From Asterochloris sp. CNOR1 (Eukaryota; Chlorophyta; Trebouxiophyceae; Trebouxiales; Trebouxiaceae): DNA of 64,000 bases. Positions 35,201 through 47,202 of this stretch are shown piece by piece. A program made the position numbers and the translations under genes. The stretch's first letter is position 1; each line of letters opens with the position of its first letter. The stretch covers positions 1,922,001-1,986,000 of the forward strand of contig OZ017751.1 of assembly GCA_963969365.1 (NCBI GenBank), read 5' to 3'. The notes below the pieces were generated by a model. It was not told the DNA's origin, did no database searches, and worked only from the letters and a program-made list of their open reading frames with translations.

Positions 35201-38200
35201 CAGGTCAGATGTTGCCGCCATCTCTGCGCTGGCTCCTGAATTGCTGCGTCCTTCCGTGACATGGCCTGCTGAGGCTGTTTTGCTTGCTGATTGTACCAGG
35301 CCTTGGGCTTGCTGAACTTTTGTGGGCCGCCCGGGGGAATATCTGCTCTGCCCTGGGTGCAAATTGTGCTGCTGGGCTGTCTGCTGCTTGAAAGTGTGCC
35401 CTACCTGACATGCAGGGGTGGGAGGAGTTGATGCTGGTGGCAGAGAGCTCCATGGCCGGGGGCCGCAAGGAGACTGCCCTGGCAGCCATTGGAGTGGTCA
35501 TCACAGTTCTCCAGGCTCATGGCACCACCAAGGCAGTCTCACGAGAGTAAGCTAACCTGCCAAGTAGCCATGCTGTGCATGCCATCTCAGGCGGCTTCAT
35601 CGTTCGCTCGGACGTTTTGCTTCGCACGTAAGGGTCACTTTTGGCAACCGCTTTACTCTCTTCGGTCGCGAAGGTAGTTTCTTTAGTCAAGAAAGGTCCT
35701 ACTAGCAACAAGTTGATGCAGAGCACGGTCGACCGAAGGTAGTACCACTTGTGCAACCTGGAAAACATAAAGCCTGCTTAGCTCAACTCCTAGTGGTGTG
35801 CTGTGCTTGGTACGCACAAGCACACAATTGCTCCGCACGCGCAAGAAGCACTTTTGTTTTACACACAGTCCTGTAGGATGACACTGGCAGGCTCTGGCCC
35901 TCTGGGTATTGTTGGGGCTGCATGCATTCTCTTTGCATCAAGGGGCAAGCTGTGGCCCCTACAGTGTGGACGCTCTGTGGCTGCATGCATTCATTATTAG
36001 TATATGAAGGCCTGATGCCCTGTTGCTGCCCTGATGCAGCATGTGGAAGCGGGCCATGCGGGCCATGGACGTCGGCGTCACAGCTGCGGCTTCGCCTCAA
36101 TGCAAGGTCCCCCTGCAGGCCCGCCTGGAGTTAGTCAATGCCATTGGGCAGCTCCATGTGAGTTTCTGTCTGCTGGCTGCGGCTTGAGGCCTGCAGCCCA
36201 GCTTGAGGCTTGCACCAACAGCGTGGCTGCTGGAAGTCAGTGGAGGCACTTGCGCCAGGCAGAAGAGCTGCTTGTGGCCATCCAGCTGTGCTCTGCCCTG
36301 CACCTGGTGTGGCCTGCACCGACAGCTGCCGAATACTAAGGCAGGCACATGTGCAACAGGCAGAAGGGTCTGTGGGTCACAATGCAACCCTCTCTCCCCT
36401 GTAGCTCGTGCTGCCTAAATGCGGTGTGGAGCATCGCTGCTAGATGGGAGGCTAGGCTCATGTCTCTGCGCATTGCAGGCGGCCATGCACGAGGAATTTG
36501 AGGACCCTGACATGCACCAGGTGTTTGAGTGGCTGGACAAGTTCATGCGCAACCCCTACACCGAGGATGACCAGCTGGTGCCCGCAGGTCAGCTGCTTGA
36601 ATCAGGAGCCAATGAGTTTTGGGCCTCTCAGCTCAGCCTGCAGGGCACTCGCATGCACACACAGCCAGGGCGTGGCAGCAACTGTGCCAGAGCCACCTGT
36701 GAAAGCAACAGCTGCAACAGCTTGCCCTCTGCATGTACATGCCAGCTCCAAGTGCAGGGCTGGCACATGCATGCCAGGGCCTGTGCTGCCCTGATCTGAA
36801 GTGCTGAACAAGGCTGTTGCTGTTGCTGCAGGGCTTCTGCCACCAGTGCAGAAGGCCGCCTTTGCCCTGTTCCCCGCCCTGGTCCCGTTGCAGTCGCAGG
36901 TCTCCTGGCGGGAGCTCTTCAGCACGCTGCTTCGCCTGCTGCGCCCCCACCTGCTGACCAAGGAGACCTTCACCCTGGAGGAGCAGGTCCAGCAGGAACA
37001 GCAGGTGGGGCTGGCTGAGATGTTTGGTGCCTTGTGAAAGTGTGCAGGGTCTTGTGCTCCACGGACGCGGTCCAGTTCCACCTGGTGGCTGTTGAGGAGC
37101 GCTTGTCAGTTGGCTGGCACCAACAGACATATAATCATCCACCAACAGAACCACAGTGCTTTGTGGTGTCACAACATCTGTGAAGCTCCTGCTTCATGCA
37201 AGCTGGCAGCCTTGCCTGCCTGCTGCTGTATTGCTGAGACACACCCAACATGCCTGTCACGTGGGCTGCTCTGACCAGTCGTGCTGCTGTGCGGTGCAGC
37301 TCCAACAGCAGGCTGTCAGCGGACGGCGACTGAGCAGGTCTGCCTCGCCCAGCCTGAACAAAAATAGCATTCACCGCCCAGCCCTCAGCAGTCTGAGCAT
37401 GGAGAAGATCGTCGAGATTGTGGTCCGCCTCTACAGGTGGGTGAGGCCCTGCAATGCAGTCTGTCAGCTGGCAGGCCCTGGCGAGCCGGGCTGACTCTGC
37501 TTCCTTGCATTTTCTGGGCAGCTTCAGCCCTGTGCTATTGCTTCTGAGTGGCAGGCGCAGCAACATTGCCTGAGCGTCTGTCAGCAGGCATTAACAACAA
37601 CACAGCAAGGCAGACCTGCATATGTTGATGATGCTAGCCAGGCTCCTGAAGGCAGAGGGCTTGCTGCTGCAGGAACCATGCTCCCTGGCAGATCAGGGCA
37701 GCCATGTTTGCGCCGGTGGTGACTGCTCTGGGCGAGTGCTTGGCGACCCGCTACACAGCATACGGTCAAAATCTGTGGCGGGCTACAGCCAAGGGCTTCA
37801 GTGAGGTGGTGGCTTCAGGTGTGATGGATGTTTCCATACAGATCAACCTCCTGTGGGCCTGCACTGAAATCATTCAAATCCTCAGGTGGACCTGCATCAT
37901 GGTCATATAGCCTTGACTGTAGCCTGCATCTTTTCACTTTATCTCCCAGGGGCAGGCACGTCAAGTTCTGGGTCAGAAGCAACTAAAGCCATTTCAACAG
38001 GTTCTCCCTTGCTCTTGCAGGTCTGCCTGCTGTCAACATTGCATATGTCAATGGGGATGGTGCCATTGAGCCCTGTGACTCCACATGGACTTGCCTGCAC
38101 GACTGCTTTGATGTTTTCTTTCTGGGCAGCCAGCTAGGGGAGGCAACATCAGAGCACTCAGAGCGGCCACCCTCTCGGCCTGACCCGCACAACGTCTCAG

Positions 38201-40440
38201 ACACAGGCACTCCCCACAGCCTGGGGACTGATGCACAACCCAATGGTGAGCAGATGCAGGCTTGCCTCCCAGAGCAGCACGCAAGGCTGTGATTTGACAC
38301 ATCACTCAGCAGCAGGACTGACCCTGCAGACCTGCCCATGCCCTTGGCTGCTGGCCTTGTCCCCTTTTGGTGCCTATGATTATCGCCATGCATGCTAAGG
38401 CTGATCTACGTCTTTGTGCAGATCTGGCACAACCAGCCATTGTGTTGCTTCCTTGCCAGCCCCAGCAAGTCCACCCTGCACTTGGCCTGCATGCAGGTGC
38501 AGAGCCTGCTGCTGCGCCGTCGAGGCAGCCCAGTGGGGGTCCCCCAGCCGGCGTCATGTCAGCGCCCACCACCCCCATGACCTCTGCTGGGGCCCAGGAC
38601 AGCGCCGGCGCGGCGCTTGCCCAGCGCACCCACCTCATTGCGGCCCGGGACCGGGAGGACGACTCCTCTGGCAGCAGGCTGCAGCGCTCAGCCTCTGCCA
38701 CAAGCAGCATGCCGCCGCCGCTGCAGCAGCCGCTGTCACGGCGCAGCAGCCGTGCGGAGCAGCGCGGAATGCTCCCCCCGCGGTCCCCCCGAGCAGGACA
38801 GCCTCCGGGGGAGCCAGCCACGTCAGCAACTGGGCTCACCCTGCAGTCTCAGAGCTCGCGGCGCCAGTCACGGACCAGTCAGGCTGGTGGACCGCCCATG
38901 ACTGATACGGTGGGTGGTGGGTCTTTGCGGCGATTGTGAGCAACAGGCTTATCAGCACCCCTGTCTCAGTGCACGGGACTGGGACCACACCCCCTGCGGC
39001 CCATCCTCCAAAGCACACACAGAGGGGCAGTCGCAAAGGGGCAGGGCCACACCAGTTGCAAATATGCAGGCTTCAATGTGCCAGCGTCACACCTGCAGGA
39101 CCACTCGGCGCCAGACGCAGAGCTGGGGCTTGCCATTTAAGAGGTGCTTACCGGGCAGGTCCCCACTGCCTGCAGGACCAGTCTCGGGCAGACGCAGAGC
39201 TGGAGTTGGCAGTACTGGACACCCTCACGGATGGGGTGCTCACAGCCTGTGCAAGGGCGCCAGAGGAGGTCCTACGGCGTTTGGTTGGTGTGCTGGACGG
39301 GGGCATCACCCGCCCACGGGCGCGGCACATCCCGGACTCAGCAGCCGGTAGCCGCTTCCCCCATGCCTGCCTGCGCAAGCTGTACGTGCTGTGCAGCCGA
39401 GGCATGGAGGCACAGGGGGCTCATGGCTGCCTGCTGGAGGTGAGCAATTTGCTGTGCCCAGCCCTTTGCTGTCCTTTGGGCGATGTGTAGCTTGCATCTC
39501 TGGTGCATAGCCTGTGCCCATAATTTGTCCAGGACTGATGGATGCAGAGGCAGGAGGAAAGTTACTGAGCTGCGAGTCCCATGATGATGCTCAGCAGTGA
39601 CCATTCATGACAGAAGCTTCAGCGCGGCAATAGAAACCTGCTGCGCCAGCCCAGCATTGCTCCAAGCATGCAGAGCCTCCTGTCTTTTGTGCCACTGCAG
39701 CCGACCTGGCTGCCTGCAATGCGCTGCATCCTGCAGGTCGCTCAGATAGCCTTCCCTGTCTTCCTAGCACGCTGTCAGACCATGCTTGCGGCCTTCAGCC
39801 GCCGCATTGCGGCTGGCACAGAGGCTGACGACCGCCTGCACTTAGAGGAGACGCTGTGCCTCTTGGAAGTCTGCACCACCATGACTGTCTCCCCAGCAGT
39901 GGTGGACGTGGCATGCGCTGAGGGAGGATCCATGCAGGTGCCTGCTTTAGTCTGTCAGCTTCTGAGTCCTGTGTGCCTGTTTGTGCCTTTTCCCCTTATC
40001 TTGGGCATGGGCCACTGCCAAGCGTGCATTAGCAGCAGCAGCATTGTAAGCCAGAGTTTGGGAGCCCTTTTGCCATATTGTGAGGGTGTCTGTCATATGT
40101 GCTCTGCTTTTCTGCAACAGCAACGCTGAACTCGTAGCCCATTGAGAGCATCTTTCTGCGTCCAGTCTCTGAGGCTGCGTCTGTGTGTGTACAGGCATTG
40201 CTTGCAGTAAGACGCCACGGTGCCGCCGCAGAGCATCAGCAGCGGGAGCGCTCGCACCTGCTGATGCTCTATGGCGTCCTGTGTGACTGCATCGCCAGTC
40301 GGGAGCACCGCATAAAAGAGTTGGTGCAGGATGCTCTGCAGCTGGCGGGCTCCGAGCTGCGGTTGTGTGACAGGCCTGCTGCCAGTCGATCCCCCACAGC
40401 AGCTGTGGCATCTTCGCGAGCTGGGCCCCTGCTTCTTTGA
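26252..40440 (+). CDS. MON2: MON2 homolog (Golgi/endosome trafficking scaffold)
   Basis: Giant HEAT-repeat relative of Sec7-type Arf-GEFs lacking the Sec7 domain, acting at the trans-Golgi and endosomes. The start MSSEAFVASVESDLRLLANE (26252) fits the family N-terminus. Later blocks match in order: VVNTAAATVRQAVALVFD (27240-27550), GMLNWLKAPSLPRPFVLDLL, LLVRICQLLVTQLQILLD (28450), ELKAVQEMVQRFAANIDYAT (29160), TPKNVQALRTLFNIAHRLHH (30900), MVEVVLNNMPRIQQLWPIFE (31938), GWDPILRLLEAVPQGEEADT (33588), RNSGVRTLFSVVVSQGSKMS (34640), HHSRNSEQKQWDETLVLCLN (35080), EELMLVAESSMAGGRKETAL (35420), AALFPALVPLQ-type helices (36850) and IVEIVVRLY (37410). A Ser/Pro/Gln-rich insert occupies about 38440-38910. 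The C-terminal exons contain EETLCLLEVCTTMTVSP and LLMLYGVLCDCIASREHRIK, ending at 40440. Confidence 0.92.
32471..32724 (+). repeat. Diverged duplicates of a MON2 exon start
   Basis: The segment beginning the MON2 exon at about 32684 (ATGCTGTCCTGGCAAAGCTG, then GGACGCTGGCGCTGTCCAG) is echoed at 32571-32610 (ATGCTGTCCTGGCACTACCG, then GGACGCCAGCACTGCCCAG) and more weakly at 32471-32515 (TCTTGGCAGTACTGGGGTGC). Only the last copy is in frame with downstream family sequence; the earlier two lie in the preceding intron. Confidence 0.6.
32813..33310 (+). repeat. Decayed tandem duplication in a MON2 intron
   Basis: The exon end reading LLQVLQRHG (TTTTGCAGCGCCACGGTGGG near 32831) recurs at about 32938 (TACTGCAGCGCCACGATGGG), with weaker echoes near 33098 and 33280. 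A linked motif GGAGGCAGATAG (32900) / TGCAGGCAGATAG (33176) repeats at roughly 275-bp spacing. The real downstream exon starts at about 33569 with ERLSAGWDPIL, so these copies are intronic. Confidence 0.5.
35560..36038 (+). other. Compositionally odd MON2 intron
   Basis: The intron between AVSRE (ends about 35547) and MWKRAMRAMDV (about 36041) differs from its neighbours. From 35595 to 35860 it is AT-richer and unusually rich in CpG words (TCGCTCGGACG, TCGGTCGCGAA, GGTCGACCGAA), with CGAAGGTAGT repeated at about 35669 and 35734 and the palindrome TCGGTCGACCGA-like core at 35728. This suggests an inserted element rather than ordinary intron decay. Confidence 0.4.
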
Positions 40441-40513
40441 CCACCAGAAAGTGACTGTTGTGCTGCACGATTGGCGCATTACACCCCAACTAGGTCCCTC
40501 TGACTCTGACTGC

Positions 40514-41849
40514 TCAGCTTTGTTTTGAGTTCACAAGGTGTGTGCTTCGCTTGGCATCTTGACCATAGGCAGCTTGCCCCTTGCGTGAGGGCGATGTCTG
40601 CCTGCAATTCAGCGAGGATTGTGCCATTTCATGAAAAGCGAGAAAACAATCATGTTTGCCTGCTCCAAGCACAAGAGACAGCCTCACCTGTTGCCAATGT
40701 CAGAAAGGGCTGAGGACTGCTCCTGCATGGGGCTCCTGAATGTGACATGCCTGCTGCTGTCCATCTGAGGGCATGTGTGCTCTGCCGCTGGCGCCTCCAC
40801 ATCAGTGCTTGGTGCTGCATCTATTGGGATCCACCAGCTGGCAGAGAACCAGCTCTCTTGAGTGCCTGTCTGTCTGTCTGGTGTGGGTACCTGCAGGGCA
40901 ACATTTGAGGACTCTAAAGCGAAGTGAGGTGCCCAAGCTCACGAGGGGGAGGATGCTCAGCAAACTCAGCTGCACAATGCAGCACACTGCTTGGAGCTGC
41001 CACAAACACATCTCTGGCACCCCTGCAGCTCGCCGCAACGCTGCGCACGCACAAGGGACTCCAGCTACAAGGCAATGCTGGCTCAAGCTCACAGCCCCAG
41101 CTGATCAGGCGAAAGTGCAATCTCACCAGGCTCTGGTCCATGACATACCCTGCCTCTCCTGTTCCCTCCTCAGCAACAGTCTCAAGCTTGCCTAGTGGCA
41201 ACTTGCTGCTGGGCCTCAGGTTGCTGCTGATGGCAGACATGTGCACGCTTTGTGGCGTTTTGACTGGGGACATGCAGAACAGCGGCTGCATCTGACTGGC
41301 TAAAATGCCAGGGCCATCTATTGTTGCATCGCTGGAAATGCTGTCTGTTGCTGAGACGCCAGCTGCAGAGTGCTGTTGACCAGCCTGAGCCCTGAGCCAT
41401 GCTGCTGATGGGAGAGCAGCTCCACCGGCCTTCTGCAGACTGAGTTAGCAAGTCTCCAGCTGGGGAACAGATGCATGCCGTTTTGTTATGGCACAGCTGA
41501 GCTTGATTGGGCAAGAGCTCACCTGGCACTTCTCTGCTGCCGCCACCTGGATGCTCTGCAGCTCAGCGCTTGGCTGATTGCTTGCTGACACATTCAGTGC
41601 TGCTGCTGCACGTGCATAGGCCCTCTGCAGCGCCTCCAGGAGGAACTTGACAACTCTGCTCTGCAGTGCCTGCCTGAATGGCTTCTGGCAGGCATGAGGC
41701 AGCCTGCAAGCAGCTGTTGTTGCCCAAGCCACCAGCCTAGTGAGCAGTCTCCTCAACAACTGCAGCAGGCTCTGCATGCCATGCTGCAGCAAGTATCCGG
41801 CCAGCACCATATTGCCTGCCCTGCTCTTATCATCCTTATTGGTGGCCAT
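40514..41849 (-). CDS. Uncharacterised four-exon gene (307 aa)
   Basis: Not recognised. Reconstructed from phase-compatible exons: 41849-41523 (109 codons), 41432-41127 (102 codons), 40890-40688 (67 codons plus 2 nt) and 40601-40514 (1 nt plus 29 codons including stop). All donors are GTGAG and all acceptors TGCAG, and the sum is 308 codons without an internal stop. The N-terminus (MATNKDDKSRAGNMVLAGYL, then LLQLLRRLLTRLVAWATTAA) is a strongly hydrophobic/amphipathic helix followed by basic helical sequence (QSRVVKFLLEALQRAYARAA). The rest is Ser/Thr/Pro-rich and probably disordered, with short motifs such as MSPVKTPQSVHMSAISSNLR, KLPLGKLETVAEEGTGEAG, HVTFRSPMQEQSSALSDIGN and RQTSPSRKGQAAYGQD. 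SPVKTP and RQTSPSRK look like proline-directed phosphosites. It is convergent with MON2 (73-bp gap) and divergent from the DEG9-like gene. Membrane or amphipathic-helix attachment is an inference. Confidence 0.7.
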
Positions 41850-42075
41850 GTTAGGGACCAGGTATGGCGTGAAAGTTTGACCAACTGAGTTGCACATCAC
41901 GCAGGTGATCAATCTAATCTCACTTGCCTGCCCCCTGGAATACCGGCACCACCGCTTCACGAGGCGGAGCAGTGCCTGTATTGGGGGGCTCGGGCAATTG
42001 CTCCTATTGCATCACAGTCAACCCAGGCCATCAAAGAGGCAGCCTGGCGCACAGCGCCAGCAGTGGGACTTTGGC
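41850..42075. promoter_or_regulatory. Short divergent promoter (unknown gene / DEG9-like)
   Basis: Only 226 bp separate the two outward-facing ATGs at 41849 (-) and 42076 (+), so both promoters and 5' UTRs must overlap here unless a start is misplaced. An in-frame ORF upstream of the DEG9 ATG offers an alternative 5' extension of that gene. Confidence 0.5.
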
Positions 42076-45000
42076 ATGGTGGAGAGCGGCACAGGGCCCC
42101 CCACAGAGGGCCTGGACAGCCACGCTGCTGACATTCATGCTGAGCGCCCCGTCAAACGCATGAGGCCAGAGCATGATGCGATGGACAGTGCCATGCCACC
42201 AGCTGCAGGGGTGCAGCCTGCCACTGTGGGAAATGGGCTCAATAATAGAGCGCTGCGGTCTGTGCTCAAGGGTAAGTCTTCCCCCTGAAATGGTGCTCAA
42301 CACTTCAGACGATGCAGGCATTTCCATCTAACAAAGCCTAAACACTCTCTGATTGCAGTCCTCCATGCAGAGATCTGCTAACCCGCCATAGCCATGACTG
42401 CACCTGGCCAAGCCCCGCCAGAACTCAGACTCCTGGCCCCCTCCACCAAGCTGCTCCTTCTCGTGCAGTGTTTGTTGTGAGGACGGACTTCAACTTTGCG
42501 CAGCCCTGGCAGATGCGTCCCCAGCGGTCAGCCTCTGGATCTGCCTTTGTCATGGACGCCAGAAAGAGGCACATCATGACCAACGCACACGTGGTGAGTC
42601 TGCAGCTGACTGTGCAGAGGCTGCAGGCTCCAGACAGCCAGCAGTGTGCATGTGGCGAGCCGAGGTGCCCCAGCTGCCACTGTGCCTTTTAAGAATTGGT
42701 TCTGTGTGGGCACCTTCGTCCTCCTGAGTGTGGGGCAGCACTGCCTGCTCACGCAGCATGCAAGCTGCCAGGCCTGTGCAGTCATGCTGGCCCAGCCGGC
42801 AGCCCATGCTCGCCTGGCAAGTGGACTTGATAGCTTGCCTTGTGTGTACCAGGCAGTTTCATTCCCCTGCCCGGTGCATCTGGCTGCCACCTCCACATCG
42901 CTGCCCTGCTGCCAGGTCTCCAACCAGACCACCATCCACGTGCGGCGCCCTGGCAACCCCAAAAAGTGGCGCGCCAAAGTGCTTTGCGAGGGCAAGATCT
43001 GTGACCTGGCCCTGCTGACTGTGGAGGAGGAGGATTTCTGGACAGCTGACCTGGTCAGCCTCCAGTTTGTGGACGTCCCAGAGCTTCAGGTGGGCACCTC
43101 TGATTTTCCACTCTGAGGTTGGGACGGTAGTAGTGCACCCGACGTCTTGGCACTGGTGTGCATGCACAAGGAGGCGGCCTGGGTGAAACTGCAGGTGGAG
43201 CTGTTGATCCGAGGTCAGTGCCGGGTGCAGTGCAGGGGCAGGGACAGCATGGTTAGCGGCCCACAGCGGAGGCAGTCCAGGCCATGCTGATGGCTGTTGC
43301 TGCCCAGGCATCAGTGCATCACAGCCTCACAGGCCATTGCATGAGAGGCCTTTACCTTAGCTTGCATTGGCGGCTCTGTGGGTCTTGTCAGCATTGCAGC
43401 AATTGAGACTGGATGCTGGTACTATTGCTGCAGGATTCCATCCTGGTGGCTGGCTTCCCCATTGGTGGTGACTCCCTCAGCATCACAAAGGGCATTGTTT
43501 CCCGTGTGGTCATGACACGCTACGCCATTGCCTCCAATAAGTTGCTGGGCATCCAGATCGACGCTGCCATCAATCCTGGTGCGAATCTGAAGCTGCATAT
43601 CTGCCTTTGAGCAGACCGCATCGCGTTAATATGCATCCTCAGGGCTGAGCAGCTGCATGCATGTGAAAAGCTGTCAGCTGCATGCGCAAGGTACCGCCCA
43701 TATCTTCTTTGGCTTGCTGTCGCTGCTATGCTGCCTGCTGCCAGGCTTTCTGTGCAGCAAGCTACATTTTATGTTGGTGACTGAGACTTACATCCCGGCA
43801 GCAGATGCTGTGCAGCGAGCATGGGCTGGGTTACCGAGTGGACCTGCTGCCTGCAGGCAACAGCGGCGGGCCGGCCTTTGCCAGTCTGCAGGAGGGTAAG
43901 GTAGCAGGTGTGGCCTTCTCGAAGCTGACAAATGCAGACAATGTGGGGTATATCATCCCCTGGCAGATCGTCAGGCACTTCCTCAAGGCAAGCACCTGAG
44001 CTTAGACGGCTGCCTGCCATTGCCTGCCCCAGGTGCCTGGCTGCAGAACCTGCCAGCTGCAGCGTTGCTGTCTTGCTGACTAGCTTCACCAGACATGCAG
44101 CACTATGCATTGGCTTCTGCTGCAGTGCCAGGACGCGATCTCTGCACAGCACCGCTTGGTCTTGAGGGGCCAGTTGTATCCCTCAACGCTGTCTTACCAG
44201 CCGCTTCCAGCAGAACATGCGAGGTACCATCACATGCTGCCCCGTCCCTGCAGGAGTACGAGGACCATGGCACCTTCCGCGGCTGCTGCTCAGTGGGCTT
44301 CAGGTGGCAGGACATGGAGAACCAGCACCTCAGGGAGCATTTCAAGGTGGGCAGACCCACCTGGGTCTCATGACCACCTGGATGTGAGTGCTTGCAGCAA
44401 ATGTCAGTGGAGCTCAGAGAGGTCATGGGTTTGCTGATGCCTTCTTGGGTCTCTTGATAGTATAGACTTGATCACTCCCCGGAGATGCGCACCTGCTGTG
44501 AAGAAGGTGCAAATCTACACAACAAATGGCATGGTGTTTCCTTCATAGGGCGCCAGCTCATGACCTGTCTTGCCACATCCTCCTTGCAAAACGGCTGCTC
44601 CGCACTGCAGCTGCGGTGCCGAAACCTGAGATGGTGCATCAGTCCCTGGTGCCAGCAGGTGCTTCTTAGCCGGGCAGCCAGGCTGCTTTGCACATGGTTT
44701 AGGCATCAAAAGAGGCTTAATGCAGCAACTGCATGGTGCCTGCAGATGGCTCCCACCCAGGCAGGCAGCTTGGTGTACAAGAAGGACCCCCTGGCTCCTG
44801 CCAGTCAGGTGCTTCAGGAGAATGACGTGGTCATGGAGCTGGAGGGAGTCCCCATTGCAGATGATGGGACCATTGAGTTCCGGAATGAGGAGCGTGTCGA
44901 GTTCACACACATCGTACGCAGTCGCCACATTGGTGGGTGCATTGGACTTGCTGCTGGGTTTCATGACTTGCTGCCGGGCTGTCCTGCACTGTGGCAGCCA

Positions 45001-47017
45001 CTGGCGGCAGCCAGGGGGAGGTGTGCAGCCCGCACCTCAGTGGGTGTTCTGTTGAGGGCATCACCCAGCTAGATCTGCAGGCATCCCTGTAGTGGGGCTG
45101 TGGCAGCCATGACATGTTGCCATGCTTGTGGACAGCAGACGTGTTAGGCAACCAGTGTGTCTAATTGCGCCTGCCTAGCTTGCCTGTTGGGCTGCGCGGT
45201 GCTGCAGTTGATGGCATCTCATTTGATGGGAAGCTCTACCCTGCCTGCTATGCTTGAATAACAAGTTTCATACCACACCCCTGCCACATGTGCAGGGGAC
45301 ACATTGTCGGTGAAGGTGCTGAGGGACGGGCAGGTGCTGGACCTGCACTACCAGGTGCAGGCACGCCGCCCGCTGGTGCCCGTGCTGCATGGCGTGGACT
45401 GTGTGCCCTCCTACTTCATTGTTGGGGGGCTGGTCTTCGTTCCTCTCAGCATTCCCTTCTTGGAGCATGCCTATGGAGGTGAAGCCTGTCAGCACCGCGT
45501 GCACCTCTCTCTACACAGTCTGCCCTGGCTGCTGCACAGACACGGCCATCTTCTTGGGCCTCCTGGGTGTTCCTGTCCTGGAGCATGCCAGCAAGCCATG
45601 GCTAGTACCCAGCTTGGTCCCATCCTGGCCATGCTGCTCTTTCATGGTCGTGACTGTCACACAACCTCTGCAGCGGCATTTATCGACCCTTGGCTGCTTG
45701 TTGCTATCACCATCATGATGTAATCAGTGTCAGAATGCTGCCTGGACCCTCAAGCAGCCTACCCTGCCAAGCAGCCTGCACCTGAGCTGAGTGCTGGAGT
45801 GCGGCTATCGACCACTGCACACCCCATGGCTGGCTGCAGACAGCCAGTGGTCCATACAGCACCTGTGGCCATCTGCCTCCTGCCCATCAGGGCTCACCAG
45901 CCCCCTCGTGGCTGGCTGCAGGCGGCCAGTGGCGCAAGCTGGCGCCCGTGCCCATCCTGGCGCAGGTGACAGAATACATGGAGCGTCCTGACGAGCAGGT
46001 GGTGGTGCTGTTCCAGATTCTGGCGGCCGAGATCAACTTTGGCTACAAATTCCAGTGTGTCAGGTGCTCTGCTGCCTCAAGGGCGGCATCGAAGCTGCAG
46101 GACTGCTTGTGCATTGCGACTGGCTGTAAGACGCCAGCGTGTAGGCCGCACTGCAGCGGCGCAGGGTTGCAGAACAGCTACCAGTGTGTTGCGGCAGCTT
46201 GTGTGGGTGCGCTGCATGCTGCGCCTTGGCAGCTCAAAGGGTGGCTTGCTGCAACACTGATCAGCGTTGTGCTGCATGTGTGAGCCACCAGTGGATGATC
46301 ATGTGTGAGGCCTGAAGCCCTCCCTGTAGGTGTGAGGCCTTCAATGGCATAGAGCTGCACAGCCTGGAGCAGCTGGCGAGAGAGGTGGACAGTTGCACGT
46401 GAGTGTCCATAGGACTGCCTGTGTTATGTGCTGCCCCACACGGCGGCATTCCTTAGCCAGCAACATGCCACCGCCCCACCCAGCATTCTGTTTGCTGTGC
46501 TCTGCCTTGCAGCATGTGTAACGACTGACTGTGGTTGCAGGGACAAGTACATGAAGTTCATCCTTGAAGACCGTAAATTCATCATACTGGACAAGAATCA
46601 GGCAAGCCATCAGTCTGGTATATCAGCAGTGGGGCACAATGCACAGAGGCAGACTGCGCACCCAGCACGCAGCCTCCTTGCAGGCAGTACCAGGTCATGC
46701 AGGCTTCATTAGGTGCTGAGCCCGCATCAACTGTTGCCCTGCAGGCCAGACAGGATGGCCCCAATATCTTGGAGCAGCATGCCATCACTTATGACCGGTC
46801 AGCTGACTTGAGAGCAGCAACGTCTGCTGTGCGCATGGCAGCAGGTGAGATGCCCTGCTTATCTCCACCCAGCACGCTTCTGCTGATTGCTGAGGGCTGC
46901 TAGGTCTCAAAGTGCTGCTCTTGCTTGGTCATGCTTGCTGTCTTTGCAGGCTCAGATGGTGAGGCGGCAGTCAATGGTCTGGCAGCCACCACACAGCAGC
47001 AACACACAGATCTTTGA
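42076..47017 (+). CDS. DEG9-like (DegP/HtrA family) serine protease
   Basis: Trypsin-fold protease followed by PDZ-type domains, matching plant DEG9. The N-terminus (MVESGTGPPTEG...) includes a basic VKRMRP that could act in nuclear import. After an intron comes VFVVRTDFNFAQPWQMRPQR, SGSAFV and the catalytic His in IMTNAHVV (about 42577). The Asp is in KICDLALLTVEEEDFW (42995-43045). DSILVAGFPIGGDSLSITKG follows (43435), and the Ser is in GNSGGPAFASL (43855), with its first residues split by an intron after AAINPG. The region after FRGCCSVGFRWQDMENQHLR and the PDZ-like ENDVVMELEGVPIADDGTIE (44818) leads to YFIVGGLVFVPLSIPFLEHA (45412), PDEQVVVLFQILAAEINFGY and DKYMKFILEDRKFIILDKNQ. The family ending ITYDRSADLR is extended by a Gln-rich tail (AATTQQQHTDL) to the stop at 47017. 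The triad is intact. Confidence 0.93.
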
Positions 47018-47202
47018 GAGCTTCCAACCCTCAGTCAGACAGCACCTGATCTGCCGCAGCAACCTGCACCCCACATGACACACAACATCAGCCCAACAGA
47101 TATAAGAGCTGCTCAGCCTGACCAGAACTTGATTTTGTATATGACTTGCTTTGCGCCCATTTCATTGATTGCAGCAGAGGGAGGGAGTGGACTTGAAATC
47201 AG

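Noticed and set aside
35595-35700. Possible tRNA or small RNA gene in the CpG-rich insert
   Set aside because: No cloverleaf arms, TTCGA-type T-loop box or anticodon stem could be assembled on either strand.
38306-38839. 177-codon - strand ORF opposite the MON2 Ser/Pro-rich insert
   Set aside because: The + strand frame joins flanking MON2 exons in phase and has the low-complexity insert typical of such linkers; the antisense frame has no support.
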